From NCBI GenBank assembly GCA_024666565.1, contig CP088295.1, positions 4,898,001 through 4,962,000 of the forward strand: a DNA stretch of 64,000 nucleotides, written 5' to 3'. The stretch comes from Svornostia abyssi (GTDB lineage Bacteria > Actinomycetota > Thermoleophilia > Solirubrobacterales > Solirubrobacteraceae). Position numbers and translations under genes: made by a program. The notes below the pieces were generated by a model that was not told the origin of the DNA, ran no database searches, and saw nothing but the letters and a program-made list of their open reading frames with translations. Shown here in pieces: positions 21,662 to 31,412 of this stretch; position 1 is the first letter of the stretch; every line of letters begins with the position of its first letter.

Positions 21662-22423
21662 ATGCCAATCCCCGCTCCCATCCAGCAGTTCATCGACGGC
21701 CTCAGCGAGACTGCGCCGGCACGCTACGACGACCTGCGCGCGGTCATCTTCAACGGCTCGCTGAAGCGCTCACCCGAGCCGAGCCAGACCGACGGCCTCC
21801 TCGCGATCCCGCGCCGGATCTTCGAGCAGGTCGGCGTCCGCGTCGACGAGGTCCGCACCGCCGACCGCGTCATCCCGCCGGGCGTCTACCCCGACATGAC
21901 CGAGCAGGGCTACGACGCCGACGAGTTCCCCGAGATCTACCGCTCGCTCGTCGAGCCCGCCGACATCGTCATCCTCGCCGGGCCGATCTGGCTCGGCGAC
22001 CAGAGCTCGCTGACCCGGGTCATCATCGAGCGGCTCTACGCGTACTCCGGCGAGACGAACGACCGCGGGCAATGGTCGTACTACGGCAAGGTCGGGGGCG
22101 CGCTGACGACCGGCAACGAGGACGGCGGCAAGCACGTCAACGCGCAGCTGCTCTACGCGCTGCAGCACATCGGGCTGACGGTGCCGCCGCAGGCCGAGAC
22201 CTACTGGGTCGGCGAGGCCGGGCCCGGACCGTCCTACCTCGACCCCGAGCACGGCGGCGAACGCAACGCGTGGACCACCCGCAACGCGGTCTTCATGGCG
22301 TGGAATCTCCTGCATATGGCGCGCATGCTGCGCGACGCGGGTGGCATCCCCGGCCACGGGACGAACGCCGACGAGTGGGACCTCTCCCAGCCCGATCACC
22401 CGAACCCGGAGTACCGGCGCTGA
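21662..22423 (+). CDS. NADPH-dependent FMN reductase / flavodoxin-fold protein
   Basis: The product is 253 residues. The flavodoxin-like start DLRAVIFNGSLKRSPEPSQTDGLLAI contains the phosphate-binding loop for FMN (NGSLKRSP). ADIVILAGPIWLGDQSSLTRVIIERLYAYSG is the isoalloxazine-contacting strand and loop of NADPH-dependent FMN reductases. VGGALTTGNEDGGKHVNAQLLYALQHIGLTVPP matches the third FMN loop. The family reduces quinones, azo dyes or free flavin. The C-terminal extension (EHGGERNAWTTRNAVFMAWNLLHMARML) is also usual in actinobacterial homologues. The stop is 19 bp from the universal-stress gene start, so the two are probably co-transcribed. Confidence 0.88.
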   Translation: MPIPAPIQQFIDGLSETAPARYDDLRAVIFNGSLKRSPEPSQTDGLLAIPRRIFEQVGVRVDEVRTADRVIPPGVYPDMTEQGYDADEFPEIYRSLVEPADIVILAGPIWLGDQSSLTRVIIERLYAYSGETNDRGQWSYYGKVGGALTTGNEDGGKHVNAQLLYALQHIGLTVPPQAETYWVGEAGPGPSYLDPEHGGERNAWTTRNAVFMAWNLLHMARMLRDAGGIPGHGTNADEWDLSQPDHPNPEYRR

Positions 22424-22442
22424 CCGCGATACGGTGCCCACC

Positions 22443-23351
22443 ATGAACGTCCTGGTCGGCATCGACTCCAGCCCGCAGCGCGCCGACGCGGTGGCGCTCG
22501 GCGCCGCGCTCGTGCGCGCCCTCGGGGGCGCCCTGCACGTGGCCCACGTCCTCCCGGGGACGGGCAACACGATGATCTACGGCGCCGATCTGACCGGCGC
22601 GTTGCGCGAGGCCGGACAGGAGATCCTGGACAGCGCGATCGCGCAGGCCACCGACGGCGTGACGCTGCATCAGCACCTGCCGAGCGACGACTCCGCGCCG
22701 CGGGCGCTGCACGCGCTGGCAGAGGCCGAGGACATCGACCTGCTCGTGCTCGGCTCCTCGCACCGCGGCAGGGTCGGCCGGGCGCTGCTCGGCGGGACCG
22801 CCGAGCGGGTCGCGCAGGGGTCGCCGTGCGCGGTCGCCGTCGCGCCGCGCGGGTTCGTCCCCAAGGACGAGCTGCGCGAGGTCGGCATCGCCTACGACGC
22901 GGGCGCGGAGTCCCGCGCCGCGCTGCGCTGGGCGGCCGACCTCACGATCGCGGTCGACGGCCGGCTGCACGTCCTCACCGTCGCCGAACCCCTGAACACG
23001 GGCCTGTACCCGTCGGCGGAGGTCATGCTGCGCGAGGACATGCAGGCGTCGCTGGTGGCGGCGCGCCAGCGGGTGCTCGATGAGGCGGTCGCCGAAGCGC
23101 CCGCGCGGGCGAAGGCGCGCGGCGAGATGCTCCACGGCTCGCCGACGAAGACCCTCGCAGCGGCGGCGGAGGACCTCGACCTGCTCGTGCTCGGCTCCCG
23201 TGAATACGGCCCGCTCGGCGCGGTCCTGCTCGGCGGCGTGAGCCACGGACTGCTGCGCGACGCGCCGTGCCCGGTCGTCGTCCTCCCGCGCTCGGTCAGC
23301 GAGCGCGGCGACGCAGGACCATCGGCAGGGAGCCCTCCGGCCGCAGCGTGA
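22443..23351 (+). CDS. Tandem universal stress protein
   Basis: The product is 302 residues with two Usp domains (1-140 and 146-285). Each ends with the ATP-binding type of motif: LLVLGSSHRGRVGRALLGGTAERV and LLVLGSREYGPLGAVLLGGVSHGLL. Tandem Usp proteins in actinobacteria bind ATP and are induced under hypoxia or stress. ATG 22443 gives the family start MNVLVGIDSSPQRADA. It follows the FMN reductase gene closely, consistent with a redox-stress pair. The last 56 bp overlap the end of the convergent P450 gene, in a low-complexity Ala/Pro/Gly tail. Confidence 0.93.
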   Translation: MNVLVGIDSSPQRADAVALGAALVRALGGALHVAHVLPGTGNTMIYGADLTGALREAGQEILDSAIAQATDGVTLHQHLPSDDSAPRALHALAEAEDIDLLVLGSSHRGRVGRALLGGTAERVAQGSPCAVAVAPRGFVPKDELREVGIAYDAGAESRAALRWAADLTIAVDGRLHVLTVAEPLNTGLYPSAEVMLREDMQASLVAARQRVLDEAVAEAPARAKARGEMLHGSPTKTLAAAAEDLDLLVLGSREYGPLGAVLLGGVSHGLLRDAPCPVVVLPRSVSERGDAGPSAGSPPAAA

Positions 23352-24738
23352 TCGCGATCTCCGGCGTGACGCGCGTGCCCGACCGGAGATCGAGCTCGAA
23401 CCGCTGGGCGATCATCGCCATGAGGAGCACGCCCTCCATGAGGGCGAACCCGTTGCCGACGCAGATGCGCCGCCCGGCGCCGAACGGCATGAACGCCTGA
23501 CGCGGCCGGTCCGCCGGCGGGTCGATGAAGCGGCGGGGGTCGAAGCCCTCCGGGTTGGGCCAGAGCTCTGGGTCGCGATGGATGACGTATGGCAGGACGA
23601 GCACGCCGGAGCCCTTCGGGATCCGCGCCCCGCCGACCATGTCGTCCTCCTGCGCGACCCGGCTGACCGCCGGCACCGGCGGGTACAGGCGCATCGACTC
23701 CTGCAGCACGGCCATGGTGTACGGCAGGCGGTCGACGTCCTCAGCGGTGGGCGTGCGCCCTTCGAGGACCTCGTCGACCTCGGCCTGGAGCCGCTCGCGC
23801 ACGTCCGGGTGCTGGGAGAGCAGCATCCACGTCCACGACAGCGCGTTGGCGGTCGTCTCGTGGCCTGCGCCCAGGAAGGTCATGACCTCGTCACGGACCT
23901 GCTCGCGACTCATCGGCTCGCCGGTGTCCTCGTCGCGCGCGGAGAGCAGGAGGGCGAGGAGGTTGTCCTGGTCGGCATCCGGATCGGCCTCGTAGGCGGC
24001 GATGAGCCGGGCGACGACGTCGTCGAGCGTGTCGATGGCGCGCATCGCCTGGCGCCACATCCGCGGACGTGTCTTCAGCGCCGTGTTCAGCTCCATCCCG
24101 GTCGCCATGAGCGCGCGGGTGATCCAGCCGGTCTGCAGGTAGTACGAGCCGGCGTGCAGGACGTCGGTCATCGCGCGGCCGACCGTCTGGGTGGTGCGGT
24201 CGTCGATGCCGACGCCGAAGAGCGCACGGCCGACGACGTCGAGTGTGAGCGCGTTCATCGCCTGGTGCGCGTCGACGGCCGTGCCCTCGCCGGTCGCCTC
24301 CGCGTCCCAGCGGTCGAGCCAGGCGTGCGCGGCGGCGACCATGTGCGTGGCCATCGGCGCCAGGTGGCGCTTGGCGAACATCGGTTGCACCAGCTTGCGC
24401 TGGCGCTGCCAGAAGACCGGGTCGGCGTTCGTCAGCAGCCCGTTGCCGAGCAGGACGCCGAGGACGCGGTAGTCGGTGCCCTTCGCGTACGCGTCCTGGT
24501 TGGCGATGAGGACGTGGCGCGCGTGCTGGGGGCTGCGGACGAGGAAGACGTTGGCGAACGGGTCCGGGATGCGGACGATGCCGGGCGCGCCCGGGATGCG
24601 GCACAGCGGCTCGAGCGGATCCTTGCGCCCTTCCCAGAGGAAGCGCGCGAGCCGGGCGCCGCGCAGGACGTACGGCTGTTCGGGCGGCGCCGCGGGGACG
24701 GCCGGCGCGGAGGGGGAAACCGGCACGGTGGTGGCCAT
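23296..24738 (-). CDS. Cytochrome P450
   Basis: The product is 480 residues with all P450 landmarks. The I-helix oxygen-binding motif is AGHETTANALSW, the K-helix pair is ESMR, the meander carries DPRRF, and the haem loop FGAGRRICVG has the thiolate Cys426. The sequence resembles the bacterial CYP102/CYP4-like branch, in which substrates are often fatty acids, alkanes or terpenes; no specific substrate is assigned. No ferredoxin or reductase gene is adjacent. ATG 24738 gives a Pro/Ala-rich leader (about 20 residues) before YVLRGARLARFLWEGRKDP; the frame continues upstream without P450 similarity. A perfect palindrome lies 9 bp upstream of the start codon. Confidence 0.95.
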   Translation of the reverse strand: MATTVPVSPSAPAVPAAPPEQPYVLRGARLARFLWEGRKDPLEPLCRIPGAPGIVRIPDPFANVFLVRSPQHARHVLIANQDAYAKGTDYRVLGVLLGNGLLTNADPVFWQRQRKLVQPMFAKRHLAPMATHMVAAAHAWLDRWDAEATGEGTAVDAHQAMNALTLDVVGRALFGVGIDDRTTQTVGRAMTDVLHAGSYYLQTGWITRALMATGMELNTALKTRPRMWRQAMRAIDTLDDVVARLIAAYEADPDADQDNLLALLLSARDEDTGEPMSREQVRDEVMTFLGAGHETTANALSWTWMLLSQHPDVRERLQAEVDEVLEGRTPTAEDVDRLPYTMAVLQESMRLYPPVPAVSRVAQEDDMVGGARIPKGSGVLVLPYVIHRDPELWPNPEGFDPRRFIDPPADRPRQAFMPFGAGRRICVGNGFALMEGVLLMAMIAQRFELDLRSGTRVTPEIAITLRPEGSLPMVLRRRAR

Positions 24739-24746
24739 GGGGACGA

Positions 24747-24764
24747 TGCTACCAAGCGGTAGCA
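24747..24764 (-). promoter_or_regulatory. Operator-like palindrome before the P450 gene
   Basis: TGCTACC-aagc-GGTAGCA is a perfect 7-4-7 inverted repeat ending 9 bp from the P450 start codon. Similar TACC...GGTA palindromes are bound by TetR-family repressors. No regulator gene is next to it, so the protein would act in trans. Confidence 0.55.
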
Positions 24765-24883
24765 AGCACGCAACCGGAATTGTCGTCCGACACAAAGCCC
24801 CCGCTGCGACGAACGGTCGTCGTCGGCCGCTGGGGCGACCACCGATGACCGTTCGGCCCCCTGACGCCGTACCGTGACGGCCC

Positions 24884-25123
24884 ATGCCGCGCCGCCACCC
24901 GAAGCCCGCGCCGCGCCGCGGACCGGCTCCGCCGCCGCGGCCGGATGTCGCGCGGATCGCCGAACAGGAGACGCGTCGGCGCGAGGCCTGTGCCGCGAAG
25001 GTCCGGTACGACACCGAGGCCGAAGCGCGGTCCTTCGCGCTGATGCACAGCCCGGGCCGCGGACCGCGGGCCAGCGCCTATCTCTGCGACGTCTGCGGGG
25101 GCTGGCACCTCACCCGCGGATAG
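24884..25123 (+). CDS. Small basic protein with a C-terminal CxxC...WH motif
   Basis: The product is 79 residues. The N-terminal third is Pro/Arg-rich (RRHPKPAPRRGPAPPPRP). Then come a helix RIAEQETRRREACAAKVRYDTEAEARSFAL and the ending AYLCDVCGGWHLTRG, which looks like one half of a zinc ribbon. Short proteins ending in YxCxxCxxWHLT occur in actinobacteria and their phages; the function is unknown. A nucleic-acid-binding role would fit its charge but is only a guess. Confidence 0.65.
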   Translation: MPRRHPKPAPRRGPAPPPRPDVARIAEQETRRREACAAKVRYDTEAEARSFALMHSPGRGPRASAYLCDVCGGWHLTRG

Positions 25124-25161
25124 GCACGTAGGCTTCGCCTGTTCCCGTCACGAGTCTCTGC

Positions 25162-28100
25162 GTGCCCGCACACCATCACCGACGCGTCACCCGGCTCGCA
25201 CTGCTCTTCACCGCCTGCCTGCTGCTCGGCGCGGCGCCGGCGCATGCCGCGCTGCCGATCACCTTCGACGGCCTGACCGCGAACACCCAAGTCACCAACC
25301 AGTTCGCCGCCGACGGCGTGACCTTCATCGACCCGAACGGGACCCCGTCATCCGTCAACGAACGGCCGCGCGTGGCCGACGTGGGCGCCAAGGCGAACTC
25401 CGGCACGAAGGTCGCGCTGAGCGACTGCTTCGCGTGCGAGTTCGACCATCACGTCATCCTCGCCCAGCTCTCCACGTTCGCCGAGACGGCCTCGGTCCGC
25501 GTCGGCATCAACACCGCGAGCCCCGTGTCGGTCCAGGTCCGGCTCGAAGCGCTCAACGCCTCGTCCACCGTGATCGGCACGACGACGGCGACCATCGGGT
25601 CCGCCAACTTCAAGACGCTCATGACGGTCGACCCCGCCGGCACCGACAACGTCGCCTTCGTCCGCGTCCGCACGTTCGCGGTCGCCGACGCGGGCTTCCA
25701 GCTGGGGATCGACGACCTCACGTTCACCACCACGGGGACAGGCGCTGCCGCCTTCTCCGTCCTGCCCCGCACGAGCGGCGCGCGCGTGCGGCAGGGCGGG
25801 ACCACCACGGTGCCGGTCGACGTCCTGCGCTTCAACGGATCCAGCGGCAACGTGACGCTCTCCGGTCAGGACCTCCCCCACCGGCGTCACCGCCGCGTCG
25901 TTTGCCCCGAACCCGGTGGGCGGCTCGGCGGCCGCGACATCCACAATGACGCTGAACGCCTCCGCGACGGCCACCGTCGGCACCTTCACCGCCGCCTCGA
26001 TCCGCGGTACCCCGGCGAGCGCGGCCGTCGGCCCGTCCCTGCAGATCAGCCTGTTCACGCTCATCGTGGAGTCCGCCTTCACGGTCAGCGGGACACCCGC
26101 CGTGTCGGTCGCACCGTGCGGCAGCACGACGGCCACCGCGATCGTCTCCCGCGCGCAGAGCGGCTTCGACGGACCGGTCACCGTGGCCGCGGAGGCGTCG
26201 GACGGCTACGCGGCGTCGCCGGCATCCACGGCGCTCGCGGCCGGCGAGAGCAGCGTCCCGCTGACGATCACCACGACGCGCGCGAACCCACCCGCCACCG
26301 GGACGGTCACGGTCCGTGCGACGAGCCCGGGCCTGCCTGACCAGACCCACACGATCACCATCACGCGCGCCGCGGGCGAGATCACCGGCGTGAGCCCCGA
26401 CACCGGGTGGGTGCCCCACGACCTGCGCGCGGGCACGATCGTCACGCTCAGCGGCCGTGGGCTCTGCGCCGGCGCGACCGTACAGTTCGGCAACCCGCGC
26501 GCGACGACGACGCCGGCCGACGTCGATCCCACCGGCACCTCCCTGCGCGTCCGCGTCCCGCGCCTCGCGACGACCGGCCCGATCACGGTCTCCGGGCCGG
26601 ATGAGGCCATCGTCTCGGCGCCGTTCACCGTCCTCACGCCGCGTTCGGTCGAGGCGTTCAAGTTCAACAACTTCGACCACCCCGGGATCGGCCTCGACGA
26701 GGTCACCGCCCTCTACGGCGAGGCCCAGACGCGGATCACGATCGACCCGTGCAACCCCCTGCCCGGCGTCATCCCGCCCGTCTGCCCGATCCCGACACCG
26801 CTGCCGAACCCGCTCGTCGGGATCTACATCGTCGTGTCGAACGCGGCCCTTCAGGGGAAGGGCTCGTGCTATGGCATCGCGGTCACGAGCCAGCACATCG
26901 CGACCGGGCAGGTCGCCCGCTCGGCGTTCCCCCGGCCGGCGCCGGGTCCGTCTGGGAGCTCGGCGACCGGTCCAGCCCGAGCCCCAGCCTCGGCCGGCAG
27001 ATCCGGACGTGGCACAGCGCCCAGCTCAGCTCGAGCTACCTCGGGTACTGGATCGACACCTCGGCCGCGAACCTCTTCAACCGCGGCACCGGGTCGCGCA
27101 ACGTGATCCGCAGCGAGCTCGCCGCGGGACGTAACCCGTTCATCGCACTGGCGAACGGCGGCGCGGGACACGTCGTCGTCGCCCACGACCTCATCGAGCA
27201 TGCGGACGGCAGCTACGACGTCGAGGTCTACGACCCGAACGTCGAGTTCCTCACGAGCGAGCTGGGCGATCCGGCCGCCCACGCCGAACGGGAGGGCGAC
27301 CGCTCGGTCATCCGCGTCTCCCCGGGGGGCTTCTGGTCGCACCGGGGGATGTACCGCGACACGTGGCGCGGCGCCTCACGCGAGATGGTGGTCGCCCCGC
27401 TCGGGGTCCTGGGCCGTCAGCCGGTGATGCCGACCGATCCGTTCGGCGTCGTGTCCCTCCTCGTGCCGCTCGCATCCGGGGCGTCGGAGGTCACCCAGGT
27501 CACCGACGCGCAGGGCCGGCGACTGCTCGACGCCGAGGGCGAGTTGAACACCGACGCGAAGACCCGGCTGCCGGACGCCGCGGTCGTCCCCACCGCCACC
27601 GGCGACGACAGCCAGCCGACCTACGCCCTGAGCCGGAAGGGGACGTACACGCAGACGCTCGTGGGCACGAAGACCGGAACGGGCGGCACCGCGCTGCTCG
27701 CGCCCGGGTTCGGCGCGCAGGTCTCCGGCCTGGACGCGCGCAAGGGCACCCGGGACACGGTGCGCCTGGGGGCCGGGGGCGTGGATCTCGATGCCGCGCT
27801 CGGCGGGGACCTCCGCGTCGCGCTCGCAGCAGCCGCGGGGTCCGACCAGTTCGGCGCCGACGTCCGCGTGGACGGTGCCGACGCCGGCGGCCACGGGCTC
27901 GACCTCGGCCGTGGCGGGCTGGCGTACGAGAATGAGGGCGCCGGTGCGTCGACCCTGCGCGCCACCCTGTCGTGGTCGGGCAAGCGCGGAACGCCGGGGT
28001 CGGTCTCGCTGCCGTCCCTGTCGGTGCCCCGAGGAGGAGCGGTGTCCGCTCGCCCGGCCCGTTGGGGCCGCCTGGCGAGCGACGCGGTGGTGATCACCGT

Positions 28101-28467
28101 CCGCGACGCGCGCGGCCGCGTGGTGCGTCGGGTGCGCTTCCGGGCGTCGCAGGCCCGCCGCGTCGCGCGCGTGCGGGTGACCGCGCGGACCGTCCGGGGC
28201 ACGCGCCGCACAATCTCGGTGCAGGCCCGCTTCCGGTCGGTGCCGAAGGGCGCGAAGGTGCTGGTGTCCGTGCACGCGCGGCGCGGGGGCAAGCTCGTCA
28301 AGACGGACACGCGGACGGTCCCCGCCTCGCGCGCCCGCGGCGCGCAGACGTATCGTTTCCCAGTCGACCTGGCGAAGGGCCGGTACCGGCTGTACGGATC
28401 GGCCGTCGTCATCCGCGACGCCGAGGTCTCGAGCGGCAGCGCCCGTCGCACCTTCGCAGCGCGCTAA
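25162..28467 (+). CDS. Large secreted multidomain protein with a papain-like module (two frameshifts as sequenced)
   Basis: The reading frame changes twice. There is one extra C in the run at 25875-25879 and one missing C in the run at 26929-26933; with both corrected the product is 1101 residues. It starts at GTG 25162 with a signal peptide ending PAHA (about residue 29). A beta-rich domain (30-195) follows, then two Ig-like segments and an IPT/TIG-like segment (EITGVSPDTGWVPHDLRAG and onward). A possible cysteine-peptidase module comes next: C569 in GKGSCYGIA, H670 in GHVVVAHDL and N693 in VYDPN are in the order and spacing of a papain-like triad. The C-terminal 400 residues are beta-rich and end in very basic repeats. 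The two indels are about 1 kb apart and coding potential continues in the shifted frame between them. This suggests sequence errors, but true gene decay cannot be excluded. Confidence 0.68.
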
Positions 28468-28544
28468 GCCGTCTTCGCGCAGGGTTCGTGACGTTGTTGC
28501 GCAGATCGGTGCGCGCCGCCGACGCGTCGCGCATGATCTGATGC

Positions 28545-30677
28545 ATGGCGATCTCGCCGCCTCCGTCGACACCTTCCCCGCGCGTACGTGAGCGCGCCCG
28601 CATCGAGCGCTTCGTCCACAGCGGCGACGGCGGCTTCCGCATCGCGGAGCTGCGGCTGGCCGACGGCCGGGAGGCCACCGCGCTTGGGCGGATGGGCGAG
28701 TTGCAGGTGCGGGAGATCGCGCTGCTCGAGGGCACGTGGGCCAAGCACGACCGCTACGGCGAGCAGCTGCGCGTCGACCGGGCACTGCCCGACGACCTGC
28801 GCGACCCCGACGCCGTGCAGGCCTACCTGGCACTCACGCCGCACGTCACCCACCGCAAGCTCCACGCGCTGCTCGACGCCGCAGGCGACACAGACCCGCT
28901 GGCCTACATCGACGAGGATCCGCTCGCGGCCTTCACGGCGGCGGGCATGAGCGAGCGGCACGCCGCGGCCGCGGCGACGGACTGGAAGCGGCGCCTGGCG
29001 CTGCGCCGGCTGCGGACGTGGCTGCAGCCGCGCGGGCTCGGGCGCCTCGTCCCGGCGATCTGCGCGCGCGGCGGCACGCGTGCAGCCGAGAAGGCCCTCG
29101 ACGACCCGTACCTGCTGGCCGAGCGCTACGAGGTGCCGCTGGCGGCCGTCGATGACCTCGTGCCCGATCCGGATCCGGTACGGCGCAGCCAGGCGGCGGT
29201 CGTCACCGTGCTGCGCGACGCCGCCCGCAGCGGGCATACCGGCATGCCGCCCGCCGAGCTCGCGCTGCGGGTGCGCGAGTTGGGCGCCGACGGCGGCGAG
29301 GAGACACTCGCGGCCCTGCGTAAACGGGGCGCGATCCGCGTGGCCGACACGTTCGTGCAGCCCCAGCTGCTCGCGACGCAGGAGGACGAGATCGCCGAGG
29401 CGTTCCGCACGCTCGCGGAGGCCGACGTCGCCGACCCGGTGCGCGACGAGGAGCTCGCGGACTTCCTCACCGAGGAGCAGCGCGCTGCCGTGCACGCCGC
29501 GTTCGCCGGGCGGCTGACGGTCATCGTCGGCGGGCCGGGCACCGGCAAGAGCACGTTGATCGGCGAGATCGTGCAGGTCGCCGAGCGCCATGAACTGCGC
29601 GTCGGGCTGTGCGCGCCGACGGGCAAGGCGGCGCGCCGGCTCTCGCAGACCACGCTGCGCGAGGCGCAGACGATCCACTCACTCGCGAAGATCGCACCGC
29701 CTGAGGACGGCGAGCCGTGGGATGTCACCACCCGGTCGGATGCCCGGCTCGGCGGCGCCGGCCCCGACGAGGAGTTCGACGTCCTCGTGTGTGACGAGGC
29801 CTCGATGCTCACGTGCGAGCTCGCGATGATGCTGCTCGCGTGCCTGAGCGAGGACACCCACCTCGTCCTCGTCGGCGACGCCGACCAGCTGCCGCCCGTG
29901 GGGCCGGGCGACGTCCTGGAAGCGATCGTCGACCATCCGGGAGCACCGGTGTTCTCGTTGACCGAGATCAAGCGCCAGGCGGGCGACAGCATCATCCCGG
30001 TCGTCGCGCGGCGGGTGCTCCAGGGCGAGCGGCCTGTCGCCGACCTCCCCGACGGCGCGCCGCGTGACTTCTGGCTCTCCCTCCAGCCCTCCGCGGCCGC
30101 GGTGCACGCGCGCGCGATCGAGCTGGCGACCGGCGGGATGGCCCGGCATCTGAACGTCGACCCCGTGTGGGGCATCCAGGTGCTGGCCCCCACCAACCAC
30201 GAGCTCGACGTGCTGAACACGCAGCTGCAGCAGCTGCTCAACCCGGACGGCAAGCCGGTGCCGGACACGAATCTGCGCGTCGGCGACAAGCTGCTGCAGA
30301 CGCTCAACGCCCGCGAACAGGGGCTCGTCAACGGCGACCTGCTGCGCCTCGACGGGCTGGAGCGCGGCGGGGCCCGGCTGCGGCTGACGTTCGAGGACGG
30401 CACGCGCAACGCGATCAGCGCGAAGCTCGCGCACCGCCTGCGGCCCGCGTACGCCATGACGGCGCACCGGGCGCAGGGCTCGGAGTTCCCCGGCGTGATC
30501 GTCGTGCTCACCGCCGCGGCGGCGCGACCGCTGAACCGCAACTGGCTCTACACCGCGATCACGCGGGCACAGCGCGCGTGTGTCGTCGTGGCCGAGGAGC
30601 GGGCGCTGGACCTCGCGCTGGCGCGCGGGGTCCGGGGCACCCGCTGGACCGGCCTCGGGGCGCGGCTGGCTACTTGA
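28545..30677 (+). CDS. recD2: RecD2-type SF1 DNA helicase
   Basis: The product is 710 residues, the size of RecD2 (YrrC), a 5'-3' helicase that acts without RecBC in repair. The N-terminal region (1-300) contains an OB-like start and helix-hairpin-helix elements (AYLALTPHVTHRKLHALLD, AGMSERHAAAAAT). The motor follows. Walker A is GGPGTGKST (329-337), motif Ia LCAPTGKAARRLSQ, Walker B LVCDEASML, motif III LVGDADQLPPVGPGDVL. Motifs V and VI are AYAMTAHRAQGSEFPGVIV and LYTAITRAQRACVVV. A separate recD sits in the recCBD operon at 60051, so two RecD paralogues exist here. The last 8 bp overlap the convergent gene at 30670. Confidence 0.92.
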   Translation: MAISPPPSTPSPRVRERARIERFVHSGDGGFRIAELRLADGREATALGRMGELQVREIALLEGTWAKHDRYGEQLRVDRALPDDLRDPDAVQAYLALTPHVTHRKLHALLDAAGDTDPLAYIDEDPLAAFTAAGMSERHAAAAATDWKRRLALRRLRTWLQPRGLGRLVPAICARGGTRAAEKALDDPYLLAERYEVPLAAVDDLVPDPDPVRRSQAAVVTVLRDAARSGHTGMPPAELALRVRELGADGGEETLAALRKRGAIRVADTFVQPQLLATQEDEIAEAFRTLAEADVADPVRDEELADFLTEEQRAAVHAAFAGRLTVIVGGPGTGKSTLIGEIVQVAERHELRVGLCAPTGKAARRLSQTTLREAQTIHSLAKIAPPEDGEPWDVTTRSDARLGGAGPDEEFDVLVCDEASMLTCELAMMLLACLSEDTHLVLVGDADQLPPVGPGDVLEAIVDHPGAPVFSLTEIKRQAGDSIIPVVARRVLQGERPVADLPDGAPRDFWLSLQPSAAAVHARAIELATGGMARHLNVDPVWGIQVLAPTNHELDVLNTQLQQLLNPDGKPVPDTNLRVGDKLLQTLNAREQGLVNGDLLRLDGLERGGARLRLTFEDGTRNAISAKLAHRLRPAYAMTAHRAQGSEFPGVIVVLTAAAARPLNRNWLYTAITRAQRACVVVAEERALDLALARGVRGTRWTGLGARLAT

Positions 30678-31086
30678 CCTTGAACTTCACGACGGGCCCC
30701 TCCTGCTTGCAGTCGGACGTGTCGCCGCCCTCGCAGGCGATGCGATGGGCCTGCCAGTGGTACGTCCCGGGCGTGTTGAGCCAGAACTCCGGGAAGTCGA
30801 AGAACTTCGGGGTGTAGACGAACAGCGATCCGGACTTCTTCGCCTGGCCGATGCTCGCCGTGCTGCAGATGACACCGTCGGCGTCCTTCTTCGCGCTCGC
30901 GCAGACGTGGACCCACACCTGGCCCGAGCCCCGGACACGCATCTTGAACTTCGGACTCTTCCCGGCCGGCACGCTCTTGCCGGCCTTGGGTGTAACGGGC
31001 GTGATGCCGTTCTTGGTCGCGGCGCCCGCGGCAGGGGCGGCGGCGATCGCAGCGGTCAGAGCGAGGACGACGGTGGTGCGGAACAT
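30670..31086 (-). CDS. Small secreted protein, unknown function
   Basis: The product is 138 residues from ATG 31086. A signal peptide (MFRTTVVLALTAAIAAAPAAGA, cleavage about residue 22) precedes a beta-rich domain. The segments are KFKMRVRGSGQVWVHVCASAKKDADGVICSTASIGQAKKSGSLFVYTP and WLNTPGTYHWQAHRIACEGGDTSDCKQEGPVVKFKVK. The pattern (four Cys, GTYHWQAH near the end) resembles single Ig-like or FnIII-like extracytoplasmic domains common in Thermoleophilia. No catalytic residues are evident. Similar small exported proteins occur at 43370 and 43824. Confidence 0.75.
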   Translation of the reverse strand: MFRTTVVLALTAAIAAAPAAGAATKNGITPVTPKAGKSVPAGKSPKFKMRVRGSGQVWVHVCASAKKDADGVICSTASIGQAKKSGSLFVYTPKFFDFPEFWLNTPGTYHWQAHRIACEGGDTSDCKQEGPVVKFKVK

Positions 31087-31194
31087 GGGAATCTCCCGAG
31101 GTAGGTGATGAGCGGTCGGGCAGTCTGCCGACCGTCGGGCACCCGCGCCAGTCCAAAAAGTGCACCGGTCAGGCCCGCCATCTACCCTCACGTC

Positions 31195-31407
31195 ATGGCC
31201 GATCTGGAACATCGAGGAAACCGCTCACCCCGCGCCGCCCGTGAGGCGCGCGCGTACCGCCTCGTGGTGACCGGCGGGATCGCCGCCGTCGTCGCGGCCG
31301 TCGGCATCGTGCTCGCCGTCGTCGGCATCATCGGGGGCGTGATCCCCCTCGTCGCGATCATCGTCTCGATCGTCTGCTTCCTCCTGTTCCGGCGCACGGT
31401 CGCGTAG
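31195..31407 (+). CDS. Small membrane protein, two hydrophobic segments
   Basis: The product is 70 residues from ATG 31195; longer in-frame starts exist but add an unrelated Arg/Pro-rich stretch. A basic cytoplasmic head (MADLEHRGNRSPRAAREARAYR) is followed by two hydrophobic helices (about 24-43 and 45-66) and a short RRTVA tail. No family is recognised. It is followed after 5 bp by the phzF-like gene and is probably co-transcribed with it. Confidence 0.6.
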   Translation: MADLEHRGNRSPRAAREARAYRLVVTGGIAAVVAAVGIVLAVVGIIGGVIPLVAIIVSIVCFLLFRRTVA

Positions 31408-31412
31408 CCGCC

